Source: Betaproteobacteria bacterium
GTDB lineage: Bacteria > Pseudomonadota > Gammaproteobacteria > Burkholderiales > Casimicrobiaceae
DNA: 64,000 nucleotides
Reading direction: 5' to 3'
NCBI GenBank assembly: GCA_016704895.1
Contig: JADIZG010000073.1
Location: forward strand, 1-64,000
The position numbers and the translations under genes were made by a program. Numbering within the stretch: the stretch's first letter is position 1; the number at the start of each line of letters is the position of its first letter. Of the stretch, positions 56,869-64,000 are shown one piece after another. The notes below the pieces were generated by a model, which had not been told where the DNA came from, made no database searches, and saw only the letters and a program-made list of their open reading frames with translations.

Positions 56869-59438
56869 CGCGGCCCCTCACCCCCGCCCCTCTCCCCGCT
56901 TGCGCGGGGCGAGGGGAGACGGCGCGTCGTGCGGATAGGAGGCTCCCTCTCCCCGCATCGCGGGGAGAGGGCGGGGGTGAGGGGCGATGCCCGCCGATCG
57001 ATCTTCATCCGTTCGCCTCCGGGCACGACGGACGCGTCGGCCGCGGCGCGCGCGAGGTTGCGCTCGAGCTGACTCTTGCCGGTCAGGTACTGCACGGGCC
57101 AGGGCATCGACTCGTAGCCCAGCTGCGCGGCCGCGTGGAGCGTCCAGTAGGGATCGGCGAGGTGCGGGCGCGCGATCGCGCACAGGTCGGCGCGCCCCGC
57201 CATCAGGATGCTGTTGACGTGGTCGGGCTCGAAGATCGCGCCCACCGCCATCGTCGCGATGCCCGCCTCGTTGCGGATCCGGTCGGCGAACGGCGTCTGG
57301 TACATGCGGCCGTAGACCGGCTTCGCGTCGCGCGTCGTCTGCCCGGACGACACGTCGATCAGGTCGGCGCCCGCCTCCTTGAACAGCCGCGCGATCGCGA
57401 CCGCGTCGTCGGGCGTGTTGCCGCCGGGCGCCCAGTCGTGCGCGGAGATCCGCACCGACATCGGGCGGTCGGCGGGCCACGCGGCGCGCATCGCGCGGAA
57501 CACCTCGAGCGGCCAGCGGCACCGGTTCTCGAGCGACCCGCCGTAGTCGTCCGTGCGCCGGTTGGTGAGCGGGCACAGGAACGCCGAGAGCAGATAGCCG
57601 TGCGCGCAATGCAGCTCGAGCCAGTCGAAGCCGGCCTCGGCGCCTCGCCTGGTCGCCGCGACGAACGCATCGCGCACCGCGTCCATGTCGGCGCGGGTCA
57701 TTGCGCGCGGCACTTGGTTGGTCGGACCATAGCGAACCGCCGAGGGAGCGATCAGCGGCCAGTTGCGTGCGCCGTCCGTCTCGACGATCGGCTCGTCCGC
57801 CTTTTCCCAGCCCCGCTGCGTCGATCCCTTCGGGCCGGCATGGCCGAGCTGCAGCGCGATCTTCGCCGGCGTGCGCGCGTGCACGTAGTCGACGATCCGC
57901 TTCCAGCCCTGCTGCTGCGCGTCGTTCCAGAGCCCCGCGCAGCCAAGCGAGATGCGCGCGTCGGGCGACACGCAGGCCATCTCGGTGAACACGAGCCCGG
58001 CGCCCCCGTGGGCGCGGCTGCCGAGGTGCACGAGGTAGTAGTCGTCGGGCAGGCCGTCGACGCACGAGTACTGCGCCATCGGCGAGACGACGACCCGGTT
58101 CGGAAGCGTCGTGCCGCGCAAGCTGAACGGCGTGAACATCGGCGGGCGCGCAGTGTCGCCCGACCCGGCGCGGGCCGCGAACCACGATTCGACGCCGCGC
58201 ACGTAGCCGGCGTCGCGCAGCCGCAGGTTCTCGTGCGAGATGCGCTGGCTCCGCGTGAGCAGGCTGTAGGCGAACTGCTCGGCCTCGAGCGCCGTGTAGC
58301 GCTTCACGTTCTCGAACCACTCGGTCGAGTTTCGCGCGGCGTTCTGGATCTTGAGCACCTCGACGCTGCGCTCGGCCTGGTAGGTCTCGAGCGCGCGTTC
58401 GAGGTCGGGCGCGCCGCGCATCGCGCGGTCCAGCGCGATCGCGTCCTCGAACGCGAGCTTGGTGCCCGAGCCGATCGAGAAGTGCGCGGTGTGGGCGGCG
58501 TCGCCCATCAGCACGATCGGGTGGCCCCGATCGCCGACCCGGGGATCGCCAGGCTTTGCCATGGGCGCCGTTGGCCCCTGGGGGGAGGCTCGCGCAGCGA
58601 GCTCCGGGAGGGCGTCACCCGTCCAGTGGACCCAGCGTCCGCACACGACGCGCGGGAAGCGGATCCAGTTCGCCGATCCGCGCAGGTGCTCGGCGTTCGA
58701 CAGGAGCCCGTGACCGTCGAGCCACGGCGCGAACAGGCGCTCGCAGAACGCGATCGCCTCCTCCTGGCTCATCGCCTCGAGGCCCGCCGCCTTCCAGGTC
58801 TCCTCGGGCGTCTCGACGATGAAGGTCGAGGTGTCGCCGTCGAACTGGTAGGCGTGCGCCTGGAACCACCCGTGGGGCGTCTCGACGAACGCGAACGTGA
58901 ACGCGTCGAACCGCTTCTTCGTGCCGAGCCAGACGAAGCGGCAGCGGCGCGTGTCGATGTCCGGCTCGAACACGTGCGCGTACTTCTCGCGGATGCGGCT
59001 GTTGAGGCCGTCCGACGCGATCACGAGGTCGGCGCCGAACGCGCGGGCTTCCTCCTCGTCGTCACCCACCTGGCGCTCGAACACCAGTTCGACGCCCAGG
59101 TCCTCGCAACGCCTCTGCAGGATGTTGAGGAGCCGCTTGCGGCCGATGCCGCAGAAGCCGTGACCGCCGGACCTGATCGTCCGCCCGCGGAAGTTCACCT
59201 CGATGTCGTCCCAGTGGTTGAACGCCCCGGCGATCTCGCGCGCCGTCTCGGCGTCCGCCGCCTCGAGGTTGCCCAGCGTCTGGTCCGAGAAGACGACGCC
59301 CCAGCCGAAGGTGTCGTAGGGGCGGTTGCGCTCGACGACGCGAACGACGCGCGCGGGATCGGCCTTCTTCGCGAGCATCGCGAAGTAGAGCCCCGCGGGG
59401 CCGCCGCCGATACACAGGATGCGCAGGGGTGCCGACAT
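56865..59438 (-). CDS. bifunctional aryl-CoA monooxygenase/old-yellow-enzyme reductase (2-aminobenzoyl-CoA or salicylyl-CoA type)
   Basis: An 857-residue two-domain flavoenzyme. Residues 1-400 are an FAD monooxygenase: LRILCIGGGPAGLYFAMLAK, GADLVIASDGLNSRIREKY and VLMGDAAHTAHFSIGSGTKL. Residues 435-800 are an old-yellow-enzyme reductase: VVSPMAQYSCVDGLPDDYYL, HCAHGYLLSAFLCPLTNRRT and DDYGGSLENRCRWPLEVFRA. This architecture is that of 2-aminobenzoyl-CoA monooxygenase/reductase of Azoarcus evansii and of proteins named salicylyl-CoA 5-hydroxylase/oxidoreductase. GAGGAGG precedes the ATG. Two segments look like inserted palindromic repeats: residues about 275-306 and the last 40 residues. Confidence 0.9.
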   Translation of the reverse strand: MSAPLRILCIGGGPAGLYFAMLAKKADPARVVRVVERNRPYDTFGWGVVFSDQTLGNLEAADAETAREIAGAFNHWDDIEVNFRGRTIRSGGHGFCGIGRKRLLNILQRRCEDLGVELVFERQVGDDEEEARAFGADLVIASDGLNSRIREKYAHVFEPDIDTRRCRFVWLGTKKRFDAFTFAFVETPHGWFQAHAYQFDGDTSTFIVETPEETWKAAGLEAMSQEEAIAFCERLFAPWLDGHGLLSNAEHLRGSANWIRFPRVVCGRWVHWTGDALPELAARASPQGPTAPMAKPGDPRVGDRGHPIVLMGDAAHTAHFSIGSGTKLAFEDAIALDRAMRGAPDLERALETYQAERSVEVLKIQNAARNSTEWFENVKRYTALEAEQFAYSLLTRSQRISHENLRLRDAGYVRGVESWFAARAGSGDTARPPMFTPFSLRGTTLPNRVVVSPMAQYSCVDGLPDDYYLVHLGSRAHGGAGLVFTEMACVSPDARISLGCAGLWNDAQQQGWKRIVDYVHARTPAKIALQLGHAGPKGSTQRGWEKADEPIVETDGARNWPLIAPSAVRYGPTNQVPRAMTRADMDAVRDAFVAATRRGAEAGFDWLELHCAHGYLLSAFLCPLTNRRTDDYGGSLENRCRWPLEVFRAMRAAWPADRPMSVRISAHDWAPGGNTPDDAVAIARLFKEAGADLIDVSSGQTTRDAKPVYGRMYQTPFADRIRNEAGIATMAVGAIFEPDHVNSILMAGRADLCAIARPHLADPYWTLHAAAQLGYESMPWPVQYLTGKSQLERNLARAAADASVVPGGERMKIDRRASPLTPALSPRCGEREPPIRTTRRLPSPRASGERGGGEGPR
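56874..56984. repeat. inverted repeat with 25-base arms inside the 3' end of the monooxygenase-reductase gene
   Basis: Left arm 56874-56899 (CCCCTCACCCCCGCCCCTCT and following) pairs imperfectly with right arm 56960-56984 (GCGGGGAGAGGGCGGGGGTG and following); a second short hairpin (CTCCCCGCTTGCGCGGGGCG) lies within. The repeat is translated as a SPLTPALSPRCGERE-type tail, the well-known translation of such proteobacterial intergenic elements. Confidence 0.8.
58520..58616. repeat. probable palindromic element inserted in frame in the monooxygenase domain
   Basis: It encodes residues about 275-306, a Pro/Gly/Ala-rich stretch (LPELAARASPQGPTAPMAK) placed directly before the GDAAHTAHF flavin motif, where relatives have only a short loop. 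The DNA contains GAGGCTCGCGCAGCGAGCTC, an imperfect palindrome of the kind common between Burkholderiales genes. Confidence 0.55.
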
Positions 59439-59556
59439 CGATCCTCCTCTGGGCGCGGTTACCCCGCGACCGGCCAACGTGGGTCTTCGCCGCGCGCCAC
59501 CGGCCGGCTCCTCGATCCGGGCCCGGGCGCAGCACGATTTCGCTGAACTCAAGAAT

Positions 59557-59585
59557 ATTTTATAAATGAAATGTACGACTGTCAA
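59557..59585 (-). promoter_or_regulatory. strong sigma-70 promoter of the aromatic-CoA operon
   Basis: The minus strand has TTGACA (59585-59580), a 17-base spacer and TAAAAT (59562-59557), nearly full consensus, in a sharply AT-rich island. Two palindromes overlap it: TTTATAAA (59559-59566) at the -10 and GTCAA-N5-TTGAC (59581-59595) at the -35; either could be an operator for the MarR protein encoded downstream. Predicted leader length is about 110 bases. Confidence 0.75.
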
Positions 59586-59611
59586 GTGTTTTGACGACCC
59601 CGACACCGGAA

Positions 59612-59659
59612 GGGCGGCCATAGGCCGTCCGGACGAGGCCGAACGGCCTATGGCCGCCC
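59612..59659. repeat. perfect 17-base inverted repeat between divergent operons
   Basis: GGGCGGCCATAGGCCGT (59612-59628) and ACGGCCTATGGCCGCCC (59643-59659) are exact reverse complements with a 14-base loop. It separates the aromatic-CoA promoter from the pilin operon and shares the 14-mer GGCCGAACGGCCTA with the element at 26913. Confidence 0.85.
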
Positions 59660-59686
59660 GGACGCCGGCGCGGGGAGCATCGGGCC

Positions 59687-60256
59687 ATGCCCCCGGATCC
59701 GGTCGGAACCCTCCCCCGGCGCGGACGGCCCCGCCAGGCCGGCCTGACGCTGATCGAAGTCGTCGTCGCGCTGGCGGTGCTGACGGTCGTCACCACGCTT
59801 GCGGTCCCGACCTGGCGGCACTGGATCGCGAGGCAGGAACTGGCCAACCGGGCGCAGACACTCTCCACCGCGCTCGTCCGCACGCGGACGGAGGCGATCA
59901 AGCGCGGCCATCGCGTGAACCTCTGCAAGAGCGTCGACGCCGCGACCTGCGCCGAGGACGGTGACTGGACGCACGGCTGGATCGTCCACGGGGACTATCG
60001 CGCCGAGGGCGGGCCGAACGAGGGCGAGCCGCCGATCGCGCGCGACCCGCCGGTCGTCGCCCCGATCACCGTCGACGGCAACGCGCCGGTAGACGATTAC
60101 GTCTCGTTCACCCCGCTGGGCGAGCCGAGGCGCCTGTCCGGCGCGCTGCAGATGGGCACGTTCACCGTCTGCCGTCCGGGCCACGAGGCGCTCCAGGTCG
60201 TGCTCGCGGCGACCGGACGGGTTCGCACGGTCAGGACGCGCACGACGTGCCCCTGA
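59687..60256 (+). CDS. fimT: GspH/FimT-family pseudopilin
   Basis: A 189-residue minor pilin-like protein. After a basic leader comes the prepilin peptidase site RQAGLTLIEVVVALAVLTVV with Glu at position +5. The C-terminal GspH domain includes LVRTRTEAIKRGHRVNLCKS and VVLAATGRVRTVRT with cysteines near both ends. FimT/FimU proteins prime type IV pilus assembly, and some FimT proteins bind DNA during uptake. It is the first gene of the pilin cluster, and the start may be a little further in. Confidence 0.85.
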   Translation: MPPDPVGTLPRRGRPRQAGLTLIEVVVALAVLTVVTTLAVPTWRHWIARQELANRAQTLSTALVRTRTEAIKRGHRVNLCKSVDAATCAEDGDWTHGWIVHGDYRAEGGPNEGEPPIARDPPVVAPITVDGNAPVDDYVSFTPLGEPRRLSGALQMGTFTVCRPGHEALQVVLAATGRVRTVRTRTTCP

Positions 60257-60430
60257 CACGCGTGCGCGGGCCCGGCGCCCGGCACGGCGGGGACGCGCGA
60301 TCCCGACGCACGCCGATCGGGCCAGGCGGGCGCTGCCGCCCGTCCGGCAAGCGCACGCGGCCGAAACGTCGGCAGGCCGGCGCGGCACCCGCCGTCCGTT
60401 CCCCGGGGCGCACCTTTGGTCGGACCCCGT

Positions 60431-60459
60431 TTGTACGGGTCCTCCGCTCCCCCTACCAT
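60431..60459 (+). promoter_or_regulatory. candidate pilE promoter
   Basis: TTGTAC (60431-60436) and TACCAT (60454-60459) are separated by 17 bases and lie 25 bases before the pilE start, suggesting pilE has its own sigma-70 promoter. I see no sigma-54 GG-N10-GC element at this site. Confidence 0.45.
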
Positions 60460-60484
60460 TCCAGTCGTCGAGAAGGATGACCCC

Positions 60485-60934
60485 ATGGCCCAGACCCTGC
60501 ACCGCCGCCGCGCACGCGGCTTCACGCTGATCGAGTTGATGGTGACGGTCGCCATCGCTGCGATCCTCGCGTCCGTCGCGATCCCGATGTACCGGGACTA
60601 CGTGATCCGCAGCCGGATCATCGATGCGACGTCGAAGCTGTCGGATTTCCGCGTCCGGATGGAGCAGTACTTCATGGACAACCGGACCTACGTGGACGGC
60701 GGGAAATGCGGCGTCGCCGATCCCAAGGACACCGACGACGCCGGGTTCACGATCACCTGCGCGGATGCGAGCGCGACGGCCTACACGGCCACCGCCAAGG
60801 GGAAGGATTCGAAGGGCATGAAGGGCTTCGAGTACCAGATCGTCGCGTCGGGCGCCAAGAAGACCAGCGCGGTCCCGACCGGGTGGACCAGCAAGGACGA
60901 CTGCTGGGTCACCAAGAAGGACGGGAGCTGCTGA
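60485..60934 (+). CDS. pilE: type IV pilin (PilE-like)
   Basis: The 149-residue protein has a class IVa prepilin N terminus: RRRARGFTLIELMVTVAIAA, cleaved at G/F, followed by the hydrophobic helix ending VAIPMYRDYVIRSR. A pair of cysteines in the C-terminal region (DDCWVTKKDGSC) forms the usual D-loop. The body is short, with the PilE-type SKLSDFRVRMEQYFMDNRTY. GAAGGA precedes the ATG by about eight bases. It could be the major pilin or a PilE-type minor pilin. Confidence 0.88.
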   Translation: MAQTLHRRRARGFTLIELMVTVAIAAILASVAIPMYRDYVIRSRIIDATSKLSDFRVRMEQYFMDNRTYVDGGKCGVADPKDTDDAGFTITCADASATAYTATAKGKDSKGMKGFEYQIVASGAKKTSAVPTGWTSKDDCWVTKKDGSC

Positions 60935-60936
60935 CC

Positions 60937-61485
60937 GTGCCGCTCGCCGCCCCCCGCGCGCGACAGTTCGGCCTGTCGCTGGTCGAGCTGATGGTCGCGA
61001 TCTCGGTGTTCACGATCCTCGCGACCATGGCGTTCCCCGTCTATTCGACCTGGCTCGCCGGCCTGCAGGTGCGCACCGCGACGGAATCGGTCGTCGACGG
61101 CCTGCACGTCACCCAGGCCGAGGCCGTCAAGCGCAACCAGGCCGTCCGCTTCGTGCTCGACGCGACCGAGGGATGGGAAGTCCAACTCGTCTCCGACGAC
61201 AGCGTGGTTCGCAAGGCAACGATCCGCGAAGGATCGCCGAAGGTCAAGATGACGGTCGCGCCGGCCGGGACGACGACGGTCGTGTTCGACGGACTCGGAC
61301 GGGTGCTCGACAAGGACCAGGCGCCGCTCGCCGACCGCGTCACGATCGACGTCGAAACGAGCACCAGCCTCTCGGACGTGCGCGCCATGCGCGTCGTCAT
61401 CGACACCGCGGCCGCGACCGGCGTCGGCATCCGCACCTGCGACCCCAAGCTCGGTGCCGGCGATCCGCGCGCCTGCCCGGCATGA
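60937..61485 (+). CDS. second GspH/FimT/FimU-family pseudopilin
   Basis: A 182-residue pseudopilin starting at GTG 60937, two bases after the pilE stop. FGLSLVELMVAISVFTILAT is the processing site and helix; the GspH domain follows (DGLHVTQAEAVKRNQAVRFV) with VVFDGLGRVLDKDQA near the end. It is probably the FimU-like primer pilin of this operon and is distinct from the FimT encoded before pilE. The following gene overlaps it by four bases. Confidence 0.85.
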   Translation: MPLAAPRARQFGLSLVELMVAISVFTILATMAFPVYSTWLAGLQVRTATESVVDGLHVTQAEAVKRNQAVRFVLDATEGWEVQLVSDDSVVRKATIREGSPKVKMTVAPAGTTTVVFDGLGRVLDKDQAPLADRVTIDVETSTSLSDVRAMRVVIDTAAATGVGIRTCDPKLGAGDPRACPA

Positions 61486-61971
61486 CCGCAGCCACCGCGA
61501 TGCTTGCCCGCCACCCTCCGCCTGCGTCCCCGCGTCCCGTCGCGACGTGGCCAGTCCGGCGCGTTCCTCCTCGAGGCGCTCGTCGGCGTGATGATCTTCG
61601 CGTTCGGCATCCTGGGGCTGGTCGGCCTGCAGGCGCAGGCGATCCGCAACACGAATGACCTCCAGTACCGCGGCGAGGCCATCCAGATCGCGAACGCCGC
61701 GATCGGCCGGATGTGGACGATGGACCGCACGAAGCTCGAGGCGTGCTACGAGGGCGACGCCGGCACCGGCGGCGACGGCTATGTCGCGCTGGTCGAGGCC
61801 GCCGAGCGGCTGCCGGGCGTGAAGGGCGTCGACGCGCTCGCGCCGACCGTCGTCGTCGAAGCCGGGCCGTCCACGACGAGCAACCTCGTGACCGTGACGA
61901 TCCGCTGGCAGCTCCCCGGAGAGGCGACCCCGCACCAGTACGTCGGCGCGGTGATGGTCGGCCTCAACTGA
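61482..61971 (+). CDS. pilV: minor pilin PilV, probable frameshift near the start
   Basis: The prepilin motif SGAFLLEALVGVMIFAFGIL followed by VGLQAQAIRNTNDLQYRGEA identifies PilV. The ATG at 61482 overlaps the preceding stop (ATGA) but lies in another frame from the pilin motif; one extra base between about 61510 and 61555 would join them. Otherwise a TTG at 61504 would have to serve as start. Corrected length is about 162 residues. Confidence 0.82.
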
Positions 61972-61973
61972 CG

Positions 61974-63038
61974 ATGGACGCGCATCGCCTTCGCAGCGCA
62001 CGCCGGTCCGCGTCCCGCCAGCGGGGCATCTCCCTCATCGAGCTGATGGTCGGCGTCGTGATCGGATTGATCGCGATCCTCGTGATTTACCAGACGTTCG
62101 CGGTCGCGGAAGGGGTGAAGCGCCAGACGATCTCCGCCGGCGACGCGCAGAGGACCGGGTTGGTCGCGATGTACCTGCTCGGGTCCGAGCTCGGCAACGC
62201 GGGCAGCGGGATCATGCTCAACCAGGACGACCTCGCCACCTGCACCGACACCAAGGACGTCGCGACCACGCTGCGGCCGTTCTCGGTGATCGTGACGCCG
62301 GGTGCCGACGACGACACGCCCGACAGCTTCGTCGTCAACTACAGCACGGCCCGCTCGGTGGTGACGCCGTCGGTGTTCATGTCCAAGACCGACGCCGGCG
62401 GCACGACCTACACGGTGCAGAGCCCGACCGGATTCAAGGCGGGAGACATGGTCGTCGGGATCACCGGCGACGGCCGTTGCGAGCGCAGGACGATCGCCGC
62501 GGTGTCCGCCCCCGACGCGAACGGCAACGTCGTGCTCACCCACGCGGGGTCGACCTACGAGTACCTGCCGACGATGCGCCTGATCAACATCGGGCCGGCG
62601 ACGACGACGCAGCGCGTCCGCTACGACGTCACAAGCGGCGTGCTGCGCAGCACCGACCTCGTCACCGCCGGCGCCGTCGCGCAGCCGCTGTCGTCGTCGA
62701 TCATGAACATGAAGCTGCAGTACGGGATCGACACCGACGGCGACGGCAACGTCGACACGTGGACCGCCGCGACCGGCGACTACGCGGTCGACAAGGTCCT
62801 GGCGTACAGCGGCGCCGAGCTGCGGCGCATCAAGGCGGTGCGCATCGGGATGATCGTGCGCAGCGACGAGTACGACCGCGACGCGCCGACGCACGACTGG
62901 ACGCTCTTCGAGTGCACGGCGCAGGAAAAGGTCGACTACACCTGCCCGGACCCGATCAAGGGCACGCTGCCGGCCAACTACAAGTACCGCGCGTACGAGA
63001 CGATCGTCCCGCTGCGCAACCCGATGTGGAACCGCTGA
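61974..63038 (+). CDS. pilW: minor pilin PilW
   Basis: The 354-residue protein begins with SRQRGISLIELMVGVVIGLI, a prepilin site with the PilW-specific VIGLIAILVIYQTF helix. The long C-terminal domain contains GDAQRTGLVAMYLLGSELGN and ends with ANYKYRAYETIVPLRNPMWN, which closely matches PilW proteins (final RNPMW). It starts two bases after the pilV stop. Confidence 0.92.
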   Translation: MDAHRLRSARRSASRQRGISLIELMVGVVIGLIAILVIYQTFAVAEGVKRQTISAGDAQRTGLVAMYLLGSELGNAGSGIMLNQDDLATCTDTKDVATTLRPFSVIVTPGADDDTPDSFVVNYSTARSVVTPSVFMSKTDAGGTTYTVQSPTGFKAGDMVVGITGDGRCERRTIAAVSAPDANGNVVLTHAGSTYEYLPTMRLINIGPATTTQRVRYDVTSGVLRSTDLVTAGAVAQPLSSSIMNMKLQYGIDTDGDGNVDTWTAATGDYAVDKVLAYSGAELRRIKAVRIGMIVRSDEYDRDAPTHDWTLFECTAQEKVDYTCPDPIKGTLPANYKYRAYETIVPLRNPMWNR

Positions 63039-63040
63039 CC

Positions 63041-63645
63041 ATGAGCCGCCATCCAGGCCGCTCGTCTCGCCGCGCCGCGCGCAGTCCGGCGTGGTGCTGT
63101 TCGTCGCGCTGATCGTGATGGTGGCGCTGTCGATCGCCGGCATCGCGTTGATCCGCTCGGTCGACACCGGGCTCTCGGTCACGGCGAACCTGGGCTTCCG
63201 GCAGGCGTCGATCCCGCCGTCGACGTGGGCGGTCGAGAACGCGATCTCGGCGATGTTCGAGAAGAAGGAGATCGACCTCGAGAAGCCCAAGCTCGACAAG
63301 AACTACTACCCGTACCGCTTCGAGATCAAGAGCGGCAAGGCCGAGGACACGCTGGGCGTGCCCTACGACCTGCAGGGCGTGAAGCCGGACAACTACCCGT
63401 CGACGTTCGTCACGGAGACCGACAAGGCCGGCAACACGATCCGCTACGTGATCGAGCGCATGTGCCTCGACGAGGGTCCGGCCACCGCCGCGAACTGCGA
63501 CATGTCGCCGCCGAAGAAGTCCGAGGCGACGACCGCGATGGAGCTCGTGAAGCCCGAGATGGTCCGCGTGCCCTTCTACCGCCTCACCGTCCGCGTCGAC
63601 GGGCCGAACAACACGACGACCTACGCGCAGGCGATGCTGCGCTGA
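63041..63645 (+). CDS. pilX: minor pilin PilX, single frameshift
   Basis: The body VVLFVALIVMVALSIAGIAL and IRSVDTGLSVTANLGFRQAS is the PilX N-terminal helix and its conserved follow-on. The upstream ATG at 63041, two bases after the pilW stop, encodes MSRHPGRSSRRAA in a different frame; restoring one base near 63075-63085 gives the expected R-QSGVVLF junction. Corrected length is about 201 residues. PilX links the minor-pilin complex to PilY1. Confidence 0.86.
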
Positions 63646-63661
63646 CCGCGCCGCCGACGCC

Positions 63662-64000
63662 ATGGAGCCCCCCGTGAACTCCCTCCCCCCCCGACCGCCG
63701 TTCGCCCGCCGCGCGCTCGCCGGCCTGATGGCGTTCCTGATCGGCTTCGGGCCGCTGACGCCGATGGCGCTCGCCGCGGAGACGCCGCTCGCCGACGGCC
63801 CGATCAACGTCAGCATCAAGGCCAAGCCGAACATCGTCTTCACGCTCGACGACTCGACGTCGATGAACCTCGATTTCCTGCCCGACTACGTGGTCGTCGA
63901 CTCGCTCACCAACGCGGCGACGACCTACTGCCGCTCGAGCACGGGCCTCACCGGTTGCGGAAACACGGGCAGCGCCACGATGCCGCAGTACGTCTACGCG
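63662..64000 (+). CDS. pilY1: type IV pilus tip adhesin PilY1, 5' end only
   Basis: The open frame runs off the window. A signal-like N terminus (GLMAFLIGFGPLTPMALAAE) is followed by PINVSIKAKPNIVFTLDDST and SMNLDF, the start of the vWA-like domain with a DxSxS-type MIDAS motif at residues 64-68. PilY1 proteins are over 1000 residues; only 113 are visible. GTG at 63674 is an alternative start. Its place after pilX is the standard one. Confidence 0.88.
   Translation, partial: MEPPVNSLPPRPPFARRALAGLMAFLIGFGPLTPMALAAETPLADGPINVSIKAKPNIVFTLDDSTSMNLDFLPDYVVVDSLTNAATTYCRSSTGLTGCGNTGSATMPQYVYA

Overview
The window is about 70% GC, densely coded and almost entirely chromosomal housekeeping and catabolic DNA. 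Gene content points to a betaproteobacterium (Burkholderiales-like, species not identifiable): the blocks alaS/recX/recA and ribBA-ribH-nusB-thiL-pgpA-cinA, the glycolate oxidase set, a type IV minor-pilin operon and aerobic aromatic-CoA catabolism. I see no phage, insertion sequence, CRISPR array, rRNA or tRNA.

Layout. 1-2.1 kb: ispF (cut by the window edge), ispD, an acetyltransferase and a thioesterase, all on the minus strand. 2.1-8.1 kb: glycolate/D-lactate oxidation (two glcD-like FAD oxidases, glcE, glcF) with a glutathione S-transferase inside. 8.2-11.3 kb (plus): a class III CoA-transferase, a TerB-like protein and a secreted protein. 11.3-18.6 kb (mostly minus): a GT10 glycosyltransferase, SDR, methyltransferase, aldehyde dehydrogenase, an orphan peptide-type binding protein and a PQQ-type sugar dehydrogenase. 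18.7-21 kb (plus): argE and an AstE-like deacylase. 21-23.1 kb: a TRAP-type binding protein overlapping an uncharacterised internally duplicated protein. 23.3-24.4 kb: a LicD-cytidylyltransferase fusion, convergent with comEC. 26.9-31.6 kb: hydrolase, thioesterase, DUF6644/DUF6152 pair, ltaE, DUF3422. 31.6-36.7 kb: alaS followed by ubiU-ubiV-ubiT (oxygen-independent ubiquinone synthesis). 37.3-39 kb: recX and recA. 39.2-44.1 kb: cinA, pgpA, thiL, nusB, ribH, ribBA. 44.1-48.9 kb: a TetR-controlled RND efflux operon with a clear double operator. 49-59.4 kb: a catabolic block that includes a 2-aminobenzoyl-CoA/salicylyl-CoA type monooxygenase-reductase, an aryl-CoA ligase, beta-oxidation enzymes, MarR, RidA and a maleylacetoacetate isomerase/FAH pair. 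59.7-64 kb (plus): type IV pilin genes fimT-pilE-fimT-pilV-pilW-pilX-pilY1, cut by the window end.

Two things colour the whole annotation. First, nine otherwise intact genes, including recA, each carry one single-base frameshift; this looks like consensus error rather than gene decay. Second, several families of short palindromic repeats are scattered between genes, and two such elements are read in frame inside the 857-residue monooxygenase-reductase. The longest stretches without a gene are under 300 bases; each holds promoter or repeat signals as listed, or nothing that I can recognise.
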